A DNA stretch of 64,000 nt from Romboutsia sp. CE17 (lineage in GTDB: Bacteria; Bacillota; Clostridia; Peptostreptococcales; Peptostreptococcaceae), in the NCBI RefSeq assembly GCF_012317385.1, contig NZ_CP051144.1, positions 62,001-126,000 on the forward strand. The letters are read 5' to 3'. The position numbers were made by a program, and so were the translations under genes. Below the pieces are notes generated by a model, which was given only the letters and a program-made list of their open reading frames with translations, was not told where the DNA came from and made no database searches. Positions 36,240 through 44,896 of this stretch are shown piece by piece (within the stretch, counting starts at the first letter, position 1; every line of letters begins with the position of its first letter).

Positions 36240-36806
36240 ATGGAAACTATTAATGTTCAAAAACGAGATTTTAATGTAAAGGCAAAAAAGATGAGACGAC
36301 TCGGGATGGTTCCTGGAGATGTGTTTGGTAAATCTTTGCCAGAATCAATATCAATTCAAATGGAAGAAGCCGTTGCACGCAGATTGATTCGCCTCAACCG
36401 TGAAGGTAGTAAATTGGTGATGAATATTGATGGGCAAATATTACCGGTACAAATCAAGGAAAAATCTTTGAATACAGTTAATGATGAAATTTTACACATA
36501 AGTTTTCAAGCATTAACTGCAGGTGAAAAAGTCAACAGTGTAATTCATATCATTATTGACAATGATGAGAAAATAGCAGGTATACTAGAGAGAATGCAGC
36601 TTGAAATTCCATATACTTCTTTACCTGAAGATATGATTGATACGATAACTATTGATGTTGATGGAATGAAGCCAGGTACTGTTTTAACTGTTGGAGAAAT
36701 TCCTGAACTAAAGAGCGATAAAATTGAACTACATGTTGATTCAGAGAGTATCGTACTGCGTGTAAGTGAAAAAAAGAATTATAATCCAATAGCCGTTGAA
36801 GGGTAA
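36240..36806 (+). CDS. 50S ribosomal protein L25 / general stress protein Ctc family
   Basis: The 188-residue protein has the two L25-CTC domains: an N-terminal 5S-rRNA-binding part (MRRLGMVPGDVFGKSLPES) and a C-terminal TL5-like domain with DMIDTITIDVDGMKPG and LTVGEIPEL. It binds 5S rRNA and is often a stress protein. Arginine codons CGC, CGT and CGA are common in its first third, unlike its AGA-rich neighbours, which hints at transfer from another lineage. It is flanked by terminators and is a single-gene unit. Whether it is the main L25 or an extra copy cannot be seen. Confidence 0.85.
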   Translation: METINVQKRDFNVKAKKMRRLGMVPGDVFGKSLPESISIQMEEAVARRLIRLNREGSKLVMNIDGQILPVQIKEKSLNTVNDEILHISFQALTAGEKVNSVIHIIIDNDEKIAGILERMQLEIPYTSLPEDMIDTITIDVDGMKPGTVLTVGEIPELKSDKIELHVDSESIVLRVSEKKNYNPIAVEG

Positions 36807-36901
36807 ATATTTAGCCCACATATGGCTCAAGCAACGGGTAAAGTTTTTGGTTCATTAGCCACGAGTATTTTTTATTATTTGTAAGAATGCTTATTTTTTA
36901 A

Positions 36902-36943
36902 TAGTAAAAGGTGTAGCAAAAAACTTAGCTACACCTTTTACTA
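36902..36943. terminator. Terminator after the L25/Ctc gene
   Basis: A perfect 16-bp stem (TAGTAAAAGGTGTAGC with its complement at 36928-36943); T and A runs on the arms. Confidence 0.85.
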
Positions 36944-36984
36944 TAGAACAAATTTGTAGAATATAATTTTAAAGAGGTATTTAT

Positions 36985-37482
36985 ATGATGTTTAATGTTG
37001 ACGATTATATAATGTATGGTAAGACAGGAGTATGTAAAGTTGTAGATATAACTAACGAGAAATTTATAAATGGAGAGAAAAGAAAATATTATATATTAAG
37101 TCCTATTTATAATAATGACACAGTAATAAAAATCCCTTTAGACAATGACAAAGTTCCAATGAGAAAGGTAATTTCTAAAGGTGATATGACTGCATTAATA
37201 AATGATATACCAAATATGGAAATATTATGGATAGATGATGAAAAAAAGAGAATTGCTCAATTTGAAACAATGCTTAAAAGTGGTCAATGTGAGGAACTAA
37301 TTAAATTAATAAAAAGTATAAAATTTAGTAAAAAATATGCACGGTCTATTGGTAAAAAATTAGAAAAAACAGACAGAGATATTATGAAAGAAGCAGAAAG
37401 ATTGCTAACAGAAGAGTTTGCAATTATTTTAAATGTTTATCCTAATGAAGCAAGTTCATATATATTAAGTCAAATAGATTAA
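36985..37482 (+). CDS. CarD-like RNA polymerase-binding regulator, first paralogue
   Basis: The 165-residue protein begins with a CarD/TRCF RNA-polymerase-interacting domain: FNVDDYIMYGKTGVCKVVDI, then a YYILSPIY strand. The rest is helical and basic, as in CarD DNA-binding parts (DRDIMKEAERLLTEEFAI). CarD-type proteins stabilise open complexes or alter promoter use. Two adjacent ATGs (36985, 36988) could start it. It is followed by a second paralogue after 145 bases. Confidence 0.82.
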   Translation: MMFNVDDYIMYGKTGVCKVVDITNEKFINGEKRKYYILSPIYNNDTVIKIPLDNDKVPMRKVISKGDMTALINDIPNMEILWIDDEKKRIAQFETMLKSGQCEELIKLIKSIKFSKKYARSIGKKLEKTDRDIMKEAERLLTEEFAIILNVYPNEASSYILSQID

Positions 37483-37627
37483 TAATTTAAACTTAAGATC
37501 TACATTACTAGTAAACTATTAAGATAAAATACTATATTAGTATACAGTACAGCTTTAAAAAGATAAATCTATTTAAATAGGCTAAGTTTTATTTTCATAT
37601 ATAAAATAAAATAGGAGTGATAAGAGC

Positions 37628-38143
37628 ATGTACAAAATTGGAGAATTTATTATTTATGGTAATTGTGGACTATGTAAAGTAGAGGATATAGGTCCAATTG
37701 ATATTTCAGGTATTAACAATGAAAAGGATTATTACACGTTAAAACCAGTATATGAAGATGGAAAAATATTCACACCAATAGATACAGATGTATTTATGCG
37801 AGCGATTTCTACGTATGAAGAAGCTCAACAATTGATAGAACGTATTCCTTACATGGAAGAAATGGACTGTAGTGAGAAAAGTATAAATATATTACAATCT
37901 AAATATAAAAGTTTTATTAAAACGTATGATTGTGAAGATTTATTATCTGTAATATTAGGTATTTATAAGAAGGAATATAATGCAATAAATAAAGGGAAAA
38001 AACTAGGTCAAATAGATGAAAAATTCATGAAATTGGCTCAAGGATTGATTAATGATGAATTTTCAATTGTTTTAGGAATATCTAGAGAAGAAGTAGAAAA
38101 ATATATTAAAGAAAAAGTTAGAGATAGACAATATAATAACTAA
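37628..38143 (+). CDS. CarD-like RNA polymerase-binding regulator, second paralogue
   Basis: At 171 residues it has the same plan as the preceding protein: YKIGEFIIYGNCGLCKVEDI, a YTLKPVY strand, then a helical C-terminus with DEKFMKLAQGLINDEFSIVLG. The two differ at most positions, so the duplication is old or they arrived separately. AGGAGTG lies before the ATG. Repeat copy 5 and a terminator follow. Confidence 0.8.
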   Translation: MYKIGEFIIYGNCGLCKVEDIGPIDISGINNEKDYYTLKPVYEDGKIFTPIDTDVFMRAISTYEEAQQLIERIPYMEEMDCSEKSINILQSKYKSFIKTYDCEDLLSVILGIYKKEYNAINKGKKLGQIDEKFMKLAQGLINDEFSIVLGISREEVEKYIKEKVRDRQYNN

Positions 38144-38162
38144 AAACTATCTTTAGCGATAC

Positions 38163-38215
38163 AATCGTGGATATGATTTGCGTGAATCATCTCAACCATT
38201 TAAATCCTAGAAAAG
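38163..38215 (+). repeat. Dispersed ~50-bp repeat, copy 5
   Basis: ATCGTGGATATGATTTGCGTG followed by ATCTCAACCATTTAAATCCTAG. Several changes weaken both possible stems (CTCAACC for CTCCACC, CCTAG for CCACG). Confidence 0.7.
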
Positions 38216-38225
38216 AGTATGAAGG

Positions 38226-38256
38226 ACTACTAAGTTTATAGCTTAGTAGTTTTTTA
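38226..38256 (+). terminator. Terminator next to repeat copy 5
   Basis: ACTACTAAG-7-CTTAGTAGT followed by T6. The same stem with one loop change occurs next to repeat copy 8 (54641-54670). Confidence 0.8.
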
Positions 38257-38353
38257 TATATAATAATTTGTTATGCAAAGTATTTAGAAAATTAACAGTA
38301 TATCCTAAATATACATGAACCATATGTCAAATAAATAAGATTTTTAATAAATA

Positions 38354-38386
38354 AAAACGGCTTAAACTTTAAGCTCAAGCCGTTTT
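38354..38386. terminator. Bidirectional terminator at the end of the minus-strand OFA transporter gene
   Basis: AAAACGGCTT pairs with AAGCCGTTTT. It lies 20 bases beyond the stop of the minus-strand gene at 38407. Confidence 0.8.
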
Positions 38387-38406
38387 ATAAATTTAGTTTT
38401 AAAGAT

Positions 38407-39708
38407 TTATGCTATTTTCTTAGTTTCAATTACATTATTATCTTTATTCATTTTTATAATTGAACTAGTAGAGTATAATAATCCTGCATAAGCTATTACA
38501 GCATAAATTATTGTAGATATCCATGCATTTGTAAATCCAGACTTATCAACTATTAATCCAAATATTGTAGAACCTGAACCAAATCCAACAGCAAAGAATA
38601 TTTGTACAATACCTAATATAGTACCAAATTCTTTGTTACCAAATAAAGCACCCGTCATATAAGAAGGACCTATTATATATGAGAACATAGATATACCTAA
38701 ACAAATTGCAAATACAAATCCAAGTGCATTTATTTGACCTACAAAAATTAAAGATAAACCACAAGTTATAACTAAAAGACCTGCTAGTAAAAGAGATTTT
38801 ATTATACCAAGTTTATCAAATAGAACACCACCGCAAAGGTTTCCGAATATTGAAGCTAACCCGAATAGAGAAGCAACTAAAGCTGATCCTAGAGTGAATA
38901 CCTGATTTTGTTCTAATGTTTGTAAGTATGGTATAAATTGTAATGCCATTCCACCAACATATAATCCCACAAATACAAATGATATTGAGAAAATCCAGAA
39001 GTATTTAATTTTACTAACTTCTGCAAAAGTATATCCCCAATCAGAACTTTGTGATGAAGTCTTTTTAGATTTCTTTGATTTATTCATTTCTAATTCAGAT
39101 TTTGATTTTGGCAATCTCATTATAAATAGTGCTATTGGTAATGATACTATTATAGCTAATAATCCGAATCTTAAATAAGCACCTTTATATCCAATTGCTG
39201 GATTAGATAGCCATTTACCTGCAAATTGTTGAAGAATCATATTACCAAGTCCTCCACCAGAAAAAGCAAGTCCCATTGCAATACCTTTATTTTCTGTAAA
39301 CCAACTATTTATAAGTGTAGGAACACCTATAGCTGATATTATAGCAGATCCTATTTGAACTAATATAGATAGTGCATAATAAGCGAATATATTTCCTCCA
39401 GCTAAAGACATAGCTGCAAATCCAACTCCTACTAAAACTACACCTAATACATATAGTAATTTTATATTTGCTTTAGGATGAGAATATAACTTTCCTATAA
39501 AAGGAGAACATATAGCAGATACTATAGTACCAATTGTGAATATTAGTGAAAATTGAGTATAAGTAAAGCCTTCTCCTGAAGTTACATAATTTGTAAATGC
39601 AGGTTGGATATTAGCTGCTAATGAATATGGTACAGCTTGAATAAGCATACAACCTATAACTATTAACCAACCATAAAAAAATGTACTTTTTTGTTTTGTG
39701 TTTTCCAT
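38407..39708 (-). CDS. MFS transporter, OFA (oxalate/formate antiporter) family
   Basis: The 433-residue protein has twelve membrane helices. Near the N-terminus it has GWLIVIGCMLIQAVPYSLAA and AICSPFIGKL, and the middle segment GIAMGLAFSGGGLGNM is typical of the OxlT-like OFA family. These carriers exchange small carboxylates or sulfonates. A second OFA protein is encoded at 41066, with a YeiH-type exporter between, so all three may serve one anion. The substrate is not visible from sequence. Confidence 0.8.
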   Translation of the reverse strand: MENTKQKSTFFYGWLIVIGCMLIQAVPYSLAANIQPAFTNYVTSGEGFTYTQFSLIFTIGTIVSAICSPFIGKLYSHPKANIKLLYVLGVVLVGVGFAAMSLAGGNIFAYYALSILVQIGSAIISAIGVPTLINSWFTENKGIAMGLAFSGGGLGNMILQQFAGKWLSNPAIGYKGAYLRFGLLAIIVSLPIALFIMRLPKSKSELEMNKSKKSKKTSSQSSDWGYTFAEVSKIKYFWIFSISFVFVGLYVGGMALQFIPYLQTLEQNQVFTLGSALVASLFGLASIFGNLCGGVLFDKLGIIKSLLLAGLLVITCGLSLIFVGQINALGFVFAICLGISMFSYIIGPSYMTGALFGNKEFGTILGIVQIFFAVGFGSGSTIFGLIVDKSGFTNAWISTIIYAVIAYAGLLYSTSSIIKMNKDNNVIETKKIA

Positions 39709-39820
39709 AATGAATACCTTCTTTACTTTTATATTTAGAAAAATTTAATGATCTTATAAAACTCTTTAGTTAATCTGTTGTACCAGTTATTTTTAACTAG
39801 CACAACAAGCTAAATTTTAC

Positions 39821-40849
39821 TTATAATAATATTCCGATTAAAGTTATTGCAGAAACTATTTGTAATAGCCCTATAAATAATCCATATAGAGATACTGATT
39901 TTCCTTGTTTAATTAAATCTTTTACATTAACTCTTAATCCGATAGCGGCTAAAGCGATTATTTCAAATTTATTGCTTATTTCTTTGCAAAGAATTGAAAC
40001 ATCATTGCTTATTATATTTAGAGAGAATAAGGCACAAGTTATAAAGAATCCTATTACATACCATGGAACTTTTATTTTTCCTTTTTCTATATCTTGTACT
40101 TCTTCTTTTATAATTTCTTTATTTGATTTATGTTTTAGATGACCTAATACAAATACAACAACAACTAAAAATATAATACGTACAATTTTAAATATTGTAG
40201 ATAAATCTTTTACATGTTCATTTACCATCGCACCACTAGCGACAACTTGTCCTACAGATTGTAATATACCTCCAATCATGGCAGATGTTTGAGTAATCTC
40301 ATTATTATATAAGAATTGAGATATCATAGGTAATAAGAACATAAGGACTATACCAGTTACATTGACAATAGTTATTGATATTCCTTTTTCCTTATCATCA
40401 GCTCCGATTACAGGTGATGTTGCTGCTATTGCAGAAGATCCACATACTGCATTACCACTTGCCATCATATATCTGAAGTTATCTGAAAAACCTAATTTTT
40501 TTCCGATATATAAAGCTCCTATTATTGTAATTGTCATTTGTAATACTATAAATATTACTCCAGAAAATCCAATTTCAGATATAGTAGATATACTTAATGT
40601 TGCACCTAATAATACTATTGAGTACGACAGCAAGTCAGTTTCTGAAAATTTATATCCCTTTTGGAATATATCGTGATTTAAAAATACATTACCTACAAAC
40701 ATACCTAAGAATATAGCTATAGATGCAGCTCCAAGTTTTGGAACAAATTTTGCAATAAGCATACTTAAATATGCTACTAATACAGAAACTATAAGTCCAG
40801 GTAATATATCTTTTATATTTTTTAGAAAATTATTATTGTTTCTTTTCAT
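39821..40849 (-). CDS. YeiH-family (UPF0324) putative anion exporter
   Basis: The 342-residue membrane protein belongs to the putative sulfate exporter (PSE/YeiH) family. It has ten or so helices and motifs GAASIAIFLGMFVGN, SGNAVCGSSAIAATSPVIGA and the C-terminal FEIIALAAIGLRVNVKDL. It is divergent from the OFA transporter at 41066 and near a LysR gene. In enterobacteria yeiH is paired with the LysR gene yeiE, which responds to sulfite; a similar link is possible here. Confidence 0.82.
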   Translation of the reverse strand: MKRNNNNFLKNIKDILPGLIVSVLVAYLSMLIAKFVPKLGAASIAIFLGMFVGNVFLNHDIFQKGYKFSETDLLSYSIVLLGATLSISTISEIGFSGVIFIVLQMTITIIGALYIGKKLGFSDNFRYMMASGNAVCGSSAIAATSPVIGADDKEKGISITIVNVTGIVLMFLLPMISQFLYNNEITQTSAMIGGILQSVGQVVASGAMVNEHVKDLSTIFKIVRIIFLVVVVFVLGHLKHKSNKEIIKEEVQDIEKGKIKVPWYVIGFFITCALFSLNIISNDVSILCKEISNKFEIIALAAIGLRVNVKDLIKQGKSVSLYGLFIGLLQIVSAITLIGILL

Positions 40850-40946
40850 TATGACGCTCCTTTAATGTGATATATATTTTATTTTAAATTCATATTTACA
40901 ATTTGTTAAATATGTTTTTTTTATAATATATATAACCATTTACCTA

Positions 40947-40982
40947 TATATCGCTTATAAGTATTTAATTATATGTGATATA
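40947..40982. promoter_or_regulatory. Candidate LysR operator between divergent transporter genes
   Basis: TATATCGCTTATA (40947-40959) and TATATGTGATATA (40970-40982) are complementary at 11 of 13 positions with a 10-base spacer. The site lies between the YeiH-type and OFA genes, where an activator could control both. Confidence 0.35.
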
Positions 40983-41065
40983 AAATTTACGTATTTAACA
41001 AAATGAATAAAAATATTTATAATAAAATTGCAAAATTTATTTTAGAAAAGGAACGTGAGAGTATT

Positions 41066-42328
41066 ATGAAAGATGAAGCATTACAAAGTAATAGCAATAA
41101 TAAGAAAAAATATTTAATAGTATTTATATGTATGTTCATGCAAGCCATACCATTTGGAGTTGCACAAAATATTCAACCATTATTCATACCATATGTAATT
41201 AATGATTTTGGATTTTCACTAGCAGCTTTCTCTTTAATTTTTACATTTGGGGCTATGGCCTCTGCAGCATTTTCTCCATTTTTAGGGAAATTATTTGGTA
41301 AGATAAATATAAAAATATTATTTATAATAGGTACAGTATTATCATCATTAGGATTTTTAGGATTTGGTTTTGCTAAGACTTTACCTCAATTCTATATATT
41401 ATCAGCAGTATCTCAAGTAGGATGTGTTTTATTCTCTGGACTAGGAGTTCCATATGTGATAAACAACTGGTTCCCTAAAAAAGGTAGAGGTAAAGCTTTA
41501 GGTATAGCATTCTCTGGTGGTTCTATAGGAAATGTATTTTTACAACAAATTACATCACAAATGTTAGCATCAAATGGTGCTAGTTATAGTTACATAGTAT
41601 TTGGATTAATATCATTATTATGTAGTTTACCAGCAATTTTATTATTCATAAGAATGCCTAAAGATAATGAAGTAGAAGTAGCTGAAGAAAATATAAATGA
41701 ATTAAATGAAGTGGATAAAGGATTTGAAGGTTTAGGAGCAAAAGCAACAACTAAGAATAAATATTTTTGGATATTTTCAATAGGATATGCAATAATAGCA
41801 ATTGCTATATCAGCATTAAGTACTCAATATGCAACATATTTTACAGGAGAGCTTGGAATGAGTGCAACACTAGTTGGGACATTAGGTTCAGTATTTGCAC
41901 TATTCTGCCTAATAGGAAATGTAACTGGAGGAGCTTTATTTGATAAAATAGGTACGTTAAAAACAATGTCTATATCATTAGTACTTTCAATTATAGCTAT
42001 AATAGGATTAATGATGTCAAGTAAATTTCATAGTTTAGCATTTTTATTCTCTGTAGCATATGGTTTAAATGTTTACTCATATATGTCAGCACCAGCATTT
42101 ATGGCTACAGATGTATTTGGTAAAAAAGAATCTAGTGTAATATTAGGTATTATAAGTCTTCTATTTGCATTAGGATTTGCATTCGGTTCAACATTATTTG
42201 GTATGATAGTAGATAATTTTGGATTTAATGCAGGATGGATAGTAATGTTAGTATGTGTACTTTTAGGATATGCTTTATTACTTACATCAATAAAAAAAGT
42301 CAAAGATCAAAATGAAAAATTAGCATAA
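41066..42328 (+). CDS. MFS transporter, OFA family, second copy
   Basis: The 420-residue protein has twelve membrane helices and the same family features as the one at 38407: MFMQAIPFGVAQNIQPLF, SAAFSPFLGKLFG and GKALGIAFSGGSIGN. I start at ATG 41066; the frame extends upstream to 41003 but that part is charged and AT-rich and does not match the family. A terminator follows. Confidence 0.8.
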   Translation: MKDEALQSNSNNKKKYLIVFICMFMQAIPFGVAQNIQPLFIPYVINDFGFSLAAFSLIFTFGAMASAAFSPFLGKLFGKINIKILFIIGTVLSSLGFLGFGFAKTLPQFYILSAVSQVGCVLFSGLGVPYVINNWFPKKGRGKALGIAFSGGSIGNVFLQQITSQMLASNGASYSYIVFGLISLLCSLPAILLFIRMPKDNEVEVAEENINELNEVDKGFEGLGAKATTKNKYFWIFSIGYAIIAIAISALSTQYATYFTGELGMSATLVGTLGSVFALFCLIGNVTGGALFDKIGTLKTMSISLVLSIIAIIGLMMSSKFHSLAFLFSVAYGLNVYSYMSAPAFMATDVFGKKESSVILGIISLLFALGFAFGSTLFGMIVDNFGFNAGWIVMLVCVLLGYALLLTSIKKVKDQNEKLA

Positions 42329-42407
42329 AATATATATTACTTTAAGAAATAAAAGTATTGAAACAATAAAAGAAGGTAATATAATATATAAAAATATTGA
42401 TATTAAG

Positions 42408-42440
42408 AAAGAGGTGAGGTTTTATTTCACCTCTTTTTGT
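42408..42440 (+). terminator. Terminator after the second OFA gene
   Basis: AAAGAGGTGA pairs with TCACCTCTTT with a 9-base loop, then TT. Confidence 0.8.
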
Positions 42441-42481
42441 TGAATATAGTAATATATATATATATGAGGAGTGATATACTT

Positions 42482-43375
42482 ATGAATATTAGAAAATTAG
42501 AGATTTTTTATAGAACAGCTAAGTGTTTAAATATGAGTCAAGTAGCAAAGGATATGTATATTAGCCAACCATCAATAAGTCAATGTATATCTGAAATTGA
42601 GTCAGAAATTGATACAAAATTGTTTGATAGAATAGGTAAGAAGCTGTATTTGACACATGAAGGTCAAATTTTTTATGAATATACAAGAAGAATATTAAAT
42701 ATTTATGAAGAAGGAATAAATGTAGTACGTTCATCTAAGTCTAATAAAGGAAAATTAGTTATTGGTGCAAGTACAACTATAGGTACATATATAATGCCTT
42801 ATATAATACATAAATTTAATCAAAAAGAAAAAGATATTGAAATATCTATGATTATAGATAACAAGCAGAATATAGAAGAACTTATACTGAATAATAAAGT
42901 AGACATTGGATTTATAGAAGGTACGGTAAATTCAAAAGAGATAATATTAAAAGATATATGGATGGATGAGCTTGTATTTATAAGCTCAGTAGACCATGAA
43001 TGGAATGGAAAAAAATACTTAGATATAGAGGATTTAAAAAATAATAAATTTATTATAAGAGAAGATGGTAGCGGAACAAGAGAACGATTTGAAGATTTTT
43101 TAGAAAATAAAGATATTAAATTTGATTCATATATAGAATTAAGTAATTTAGAGGCTATTTTAAATTATGTTAAATTAAATATAGGAGTAAGTTGTTTACC
43201 TTATATGTCTGTTTTATCTGAAGAAAATTCAAAATCAATAAATGTATATAGGTTGAAAGATCATAATATTAATAGATCTTTATATAGTGCTATACACAAA
43301 GATAAGTATATTTCTAAACCTATAGAATGCTTTATGGAATTTTGTGAAAAAACGGATATTTTAAATAATAAATGA
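42482..43375 (+). CDS. LysR-family regulator (CysL/YeiE-like)
   Basis: The 297-residue protein has the LysR HTH at 1-60 (LNMSQVAKDMYISQPSISQC) and a substrate-binding domain with FIIREDGSGTRERFE, a stretch seen in CysL/YeiE-type members. GAGGAG before ATG 42482 fixes the start; a longer frame from 42437 would begin inside the terminator. It probably controls the adjacent OFA and YeiH-type transporters. The effector may be a sulfur oxyanion, which is an inference from the yeiE-yeiH pairing. Confidence 0.85.
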   Translation: MNIRKLEIFYRTAKCLNMSQVAKDMYISQPSISQCISEIESEIDTKLFDRIGKKLYLTHEGQIFYEYTRRILNIYEEGINVVRSSKSNKGKLVIGASTTIGTYIMPYIIHKFNQKEKDIEISMIIDNKQNIEELILNNKVDIGFIEGTVNSKEIILKDIWMDELVFISSVDHEWNGKKYLDIEDLKNNKFIIREDGSGTRERFEDFLENKDIKFDSYIELSNLEAILNYVKLNIGVSCLPYMSVLSEENSKSINVYRLKDHNINRSLYSAIHKDKYISKPIECFMEFCEKTDILNNK

Positions 43376-43452
43376 TTATACATGAAAAAGTAGAATTGAT
43401 ATGTTAATTATTGCATTACAATTTATTATAAAATGATGAGTTTGTATTATAA

Positions 43453-43506
43453 AAAAGTCCCTTAATGTGTAAGTTCAAATAAATCGCAACATAGCAAGGG
43501 ACTTTT
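43453..43506. terminator. Terminator between convergent genes
   Basis: AAAAGTCCCTT (43453-43463) pairs with AAGGGACTTTT (43496-43506) around a 32-base loop; it can serve both the LysR gene and the minus-strand gene beyond it. Confidence 0.7.
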
Positions 43507-43524
43507 ATAACTATAAAGTTGTAT

Positions 43525-44562
43525 TTATACGTTTATATCTCTATCCTTATAAGCCTTGTAGTTAGTTAGAAAAGTTCTAGTATTAAATATATATTTTCCA
43601 CCTATTTGAGTATAGTATGAACCTGTAGTATCATATATCTCTCTTAATTTTTGGCTTAAGTTCTTGTTATAATATCTAAGTTCTTTAAATTCTTTTTTTA
43701 ACTTTTCAGCAGTCATCCATACTTTGTTAGCACCTATATCGGAAAGTTTAATGTTTTCAAATTTAACATTATTCTTCTGAGAGTAAACATAAATTTCTGC
43801 TAATAATTCTTGTAGATTTTCATTTGAAAGTTCATAATTAAGCTTTTTATATAATATAGCTCCCATAGAATCAATTCCTTTTTCTCTTAATCTTTCTTGA
43901 TGTATAAGAGCATTTAGAGGTTGTCTTTTTATATATACATAAGCATTATCATCTAGTATATATGATACCCTATGATATTTAGCAGGTCTATGAATCACAA
44001 GAATAGGAGCATATCTTCCGTTAATCTCTTCCTCATTGAAGTCAACTATATCATCCATATTTTTTAAGTTATAATCGGTAGACATAGTACCGTATTTGGA
44101 TTTTGTATTTAGTGAATACATGTCCTCACTTTTTATATAATTTATTATTTCATTTGCATAATTTTCATCAATTATATCTTCAATAGAATGCTCTGTTCGT
44201 ATAAAGTTTTGAACTAATTCATCTCTCGTAGCAATTACATGTTCTGTATCTACTCCTAAAGCAGAGCATACATTTATCAATCTATCTTCTATATTAGATA
44301 AATCAATTTCTAAAAAAGGTAATATCTCATTTATAGATTCTATTTTTTTTATTTGCACTATTTTATTTATGATATCTAAAGGATTTATAGTGCTATTTTT
44401 ATAGAATAAATATTTATTTATATTTTCTTTTAAAACTTCTATTTCTGTGTATATTTTTATATAATCTGAGACAATATCGCTACCTTTGGCTAATATTTCA
44501 TTAGGTATATTTATGTAAGTGTTATTATCTTTAATGTATAAGTTTAAGTCTACATTTTTCAT
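43525..44562 (-). CDS. Hypothetical protein, 345 residues
   Basis: I do not recognise this soluble protein. It is rich in Ile, Asn, Lys and Tyr with no signal peptide or membrane helix. A possible strand-rich centre (APILVIHRPAKYHRVSYILD at about 190-210) is followed by helices and a basic C-terminus. It is divergent from the PLD-helicase gene at 44897, with a degenerate repeat copy between them, and may belong to the same accessory block. Its start has only a weak ribosome site. Confidence 0.6.
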   Translation of the reverse strand: MKNVDLNLYIKDNNTYINIPNEILAKGSDIVSDYIKIYTEIEVLKENINKYLFYKNSTINPLDIINKIVQIKKIESINEILPFLEIDLSNIEDRLINVCSALGVDTEHVIATRDELVQNFIRTEHSIEDIIDENYANEIINYIKSEDMYSLNTKSKYGTMSTDYNLKNMDDIVDFNEEEINGRYAPILVIHRPAKYHRVSYILDDNAYVYIKRQPLNALIHQERLREKGIDSMGAILYKKLNYELSNENLQELLAEIYVYSQKNNVKFENIKLSDIGANKVWMTAEKLKKEFKELRYYNKNLSQKLREIYDTTGSYYTQIGGKYIFNTRTFLTNYKAYKDRDINV

Positions 44563-44896
44563 GATACATTTTGCCTTTCTATATACTTTCGTTGAATGTT
44601 ACTTACTATTATATCATTAAAAGACAAAAGTCAAGTTTATTTTATATGTAAAATATATTTAAATTATAGGGAAAAGTGAAATAAAAAATAGTGGATATGA
44701 TATGTTCATATTTACCATTAAAATTCATGAAAAGATATTGATTAACTAGTTCAATATGTTTTTGTGTATATATTTATAAAAATGATTAAAACATATACAA
44801 ATATAATCTAGAAAATAGTAAGTTCAAAATAACACATTCAGAGCTAAATTATGAAGTGATATAATATTATTAAGAATAACAAAAATAGGAGGAGAA
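44563..44896. other. Divergent intergenic region with repeat copy 6
   Basis: This 334-base spacer separates the hypothetical minus-strand gene from the helicase gene. It contains a degenerate repeat copy in the plus orientation and AT-rich promoter-like DNA. No gene is seen. Confidence 0.5.
44686..44765 (+). repeat. Dispersed repeat, copy 6 (degenerate) with adjoining hairpin
   Basis: ATAGTGGATATGATATG is kept, but the middle is shortened and the 3' part reads TTTACCATTAAAATTCATGA. The next bases form AAAGATATTGA...TCAATATGTTTTT, a weak terminator-like hairpin. Unlike other copies it does not follow the end of a plus-strand gene. Confidence 0.55.
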
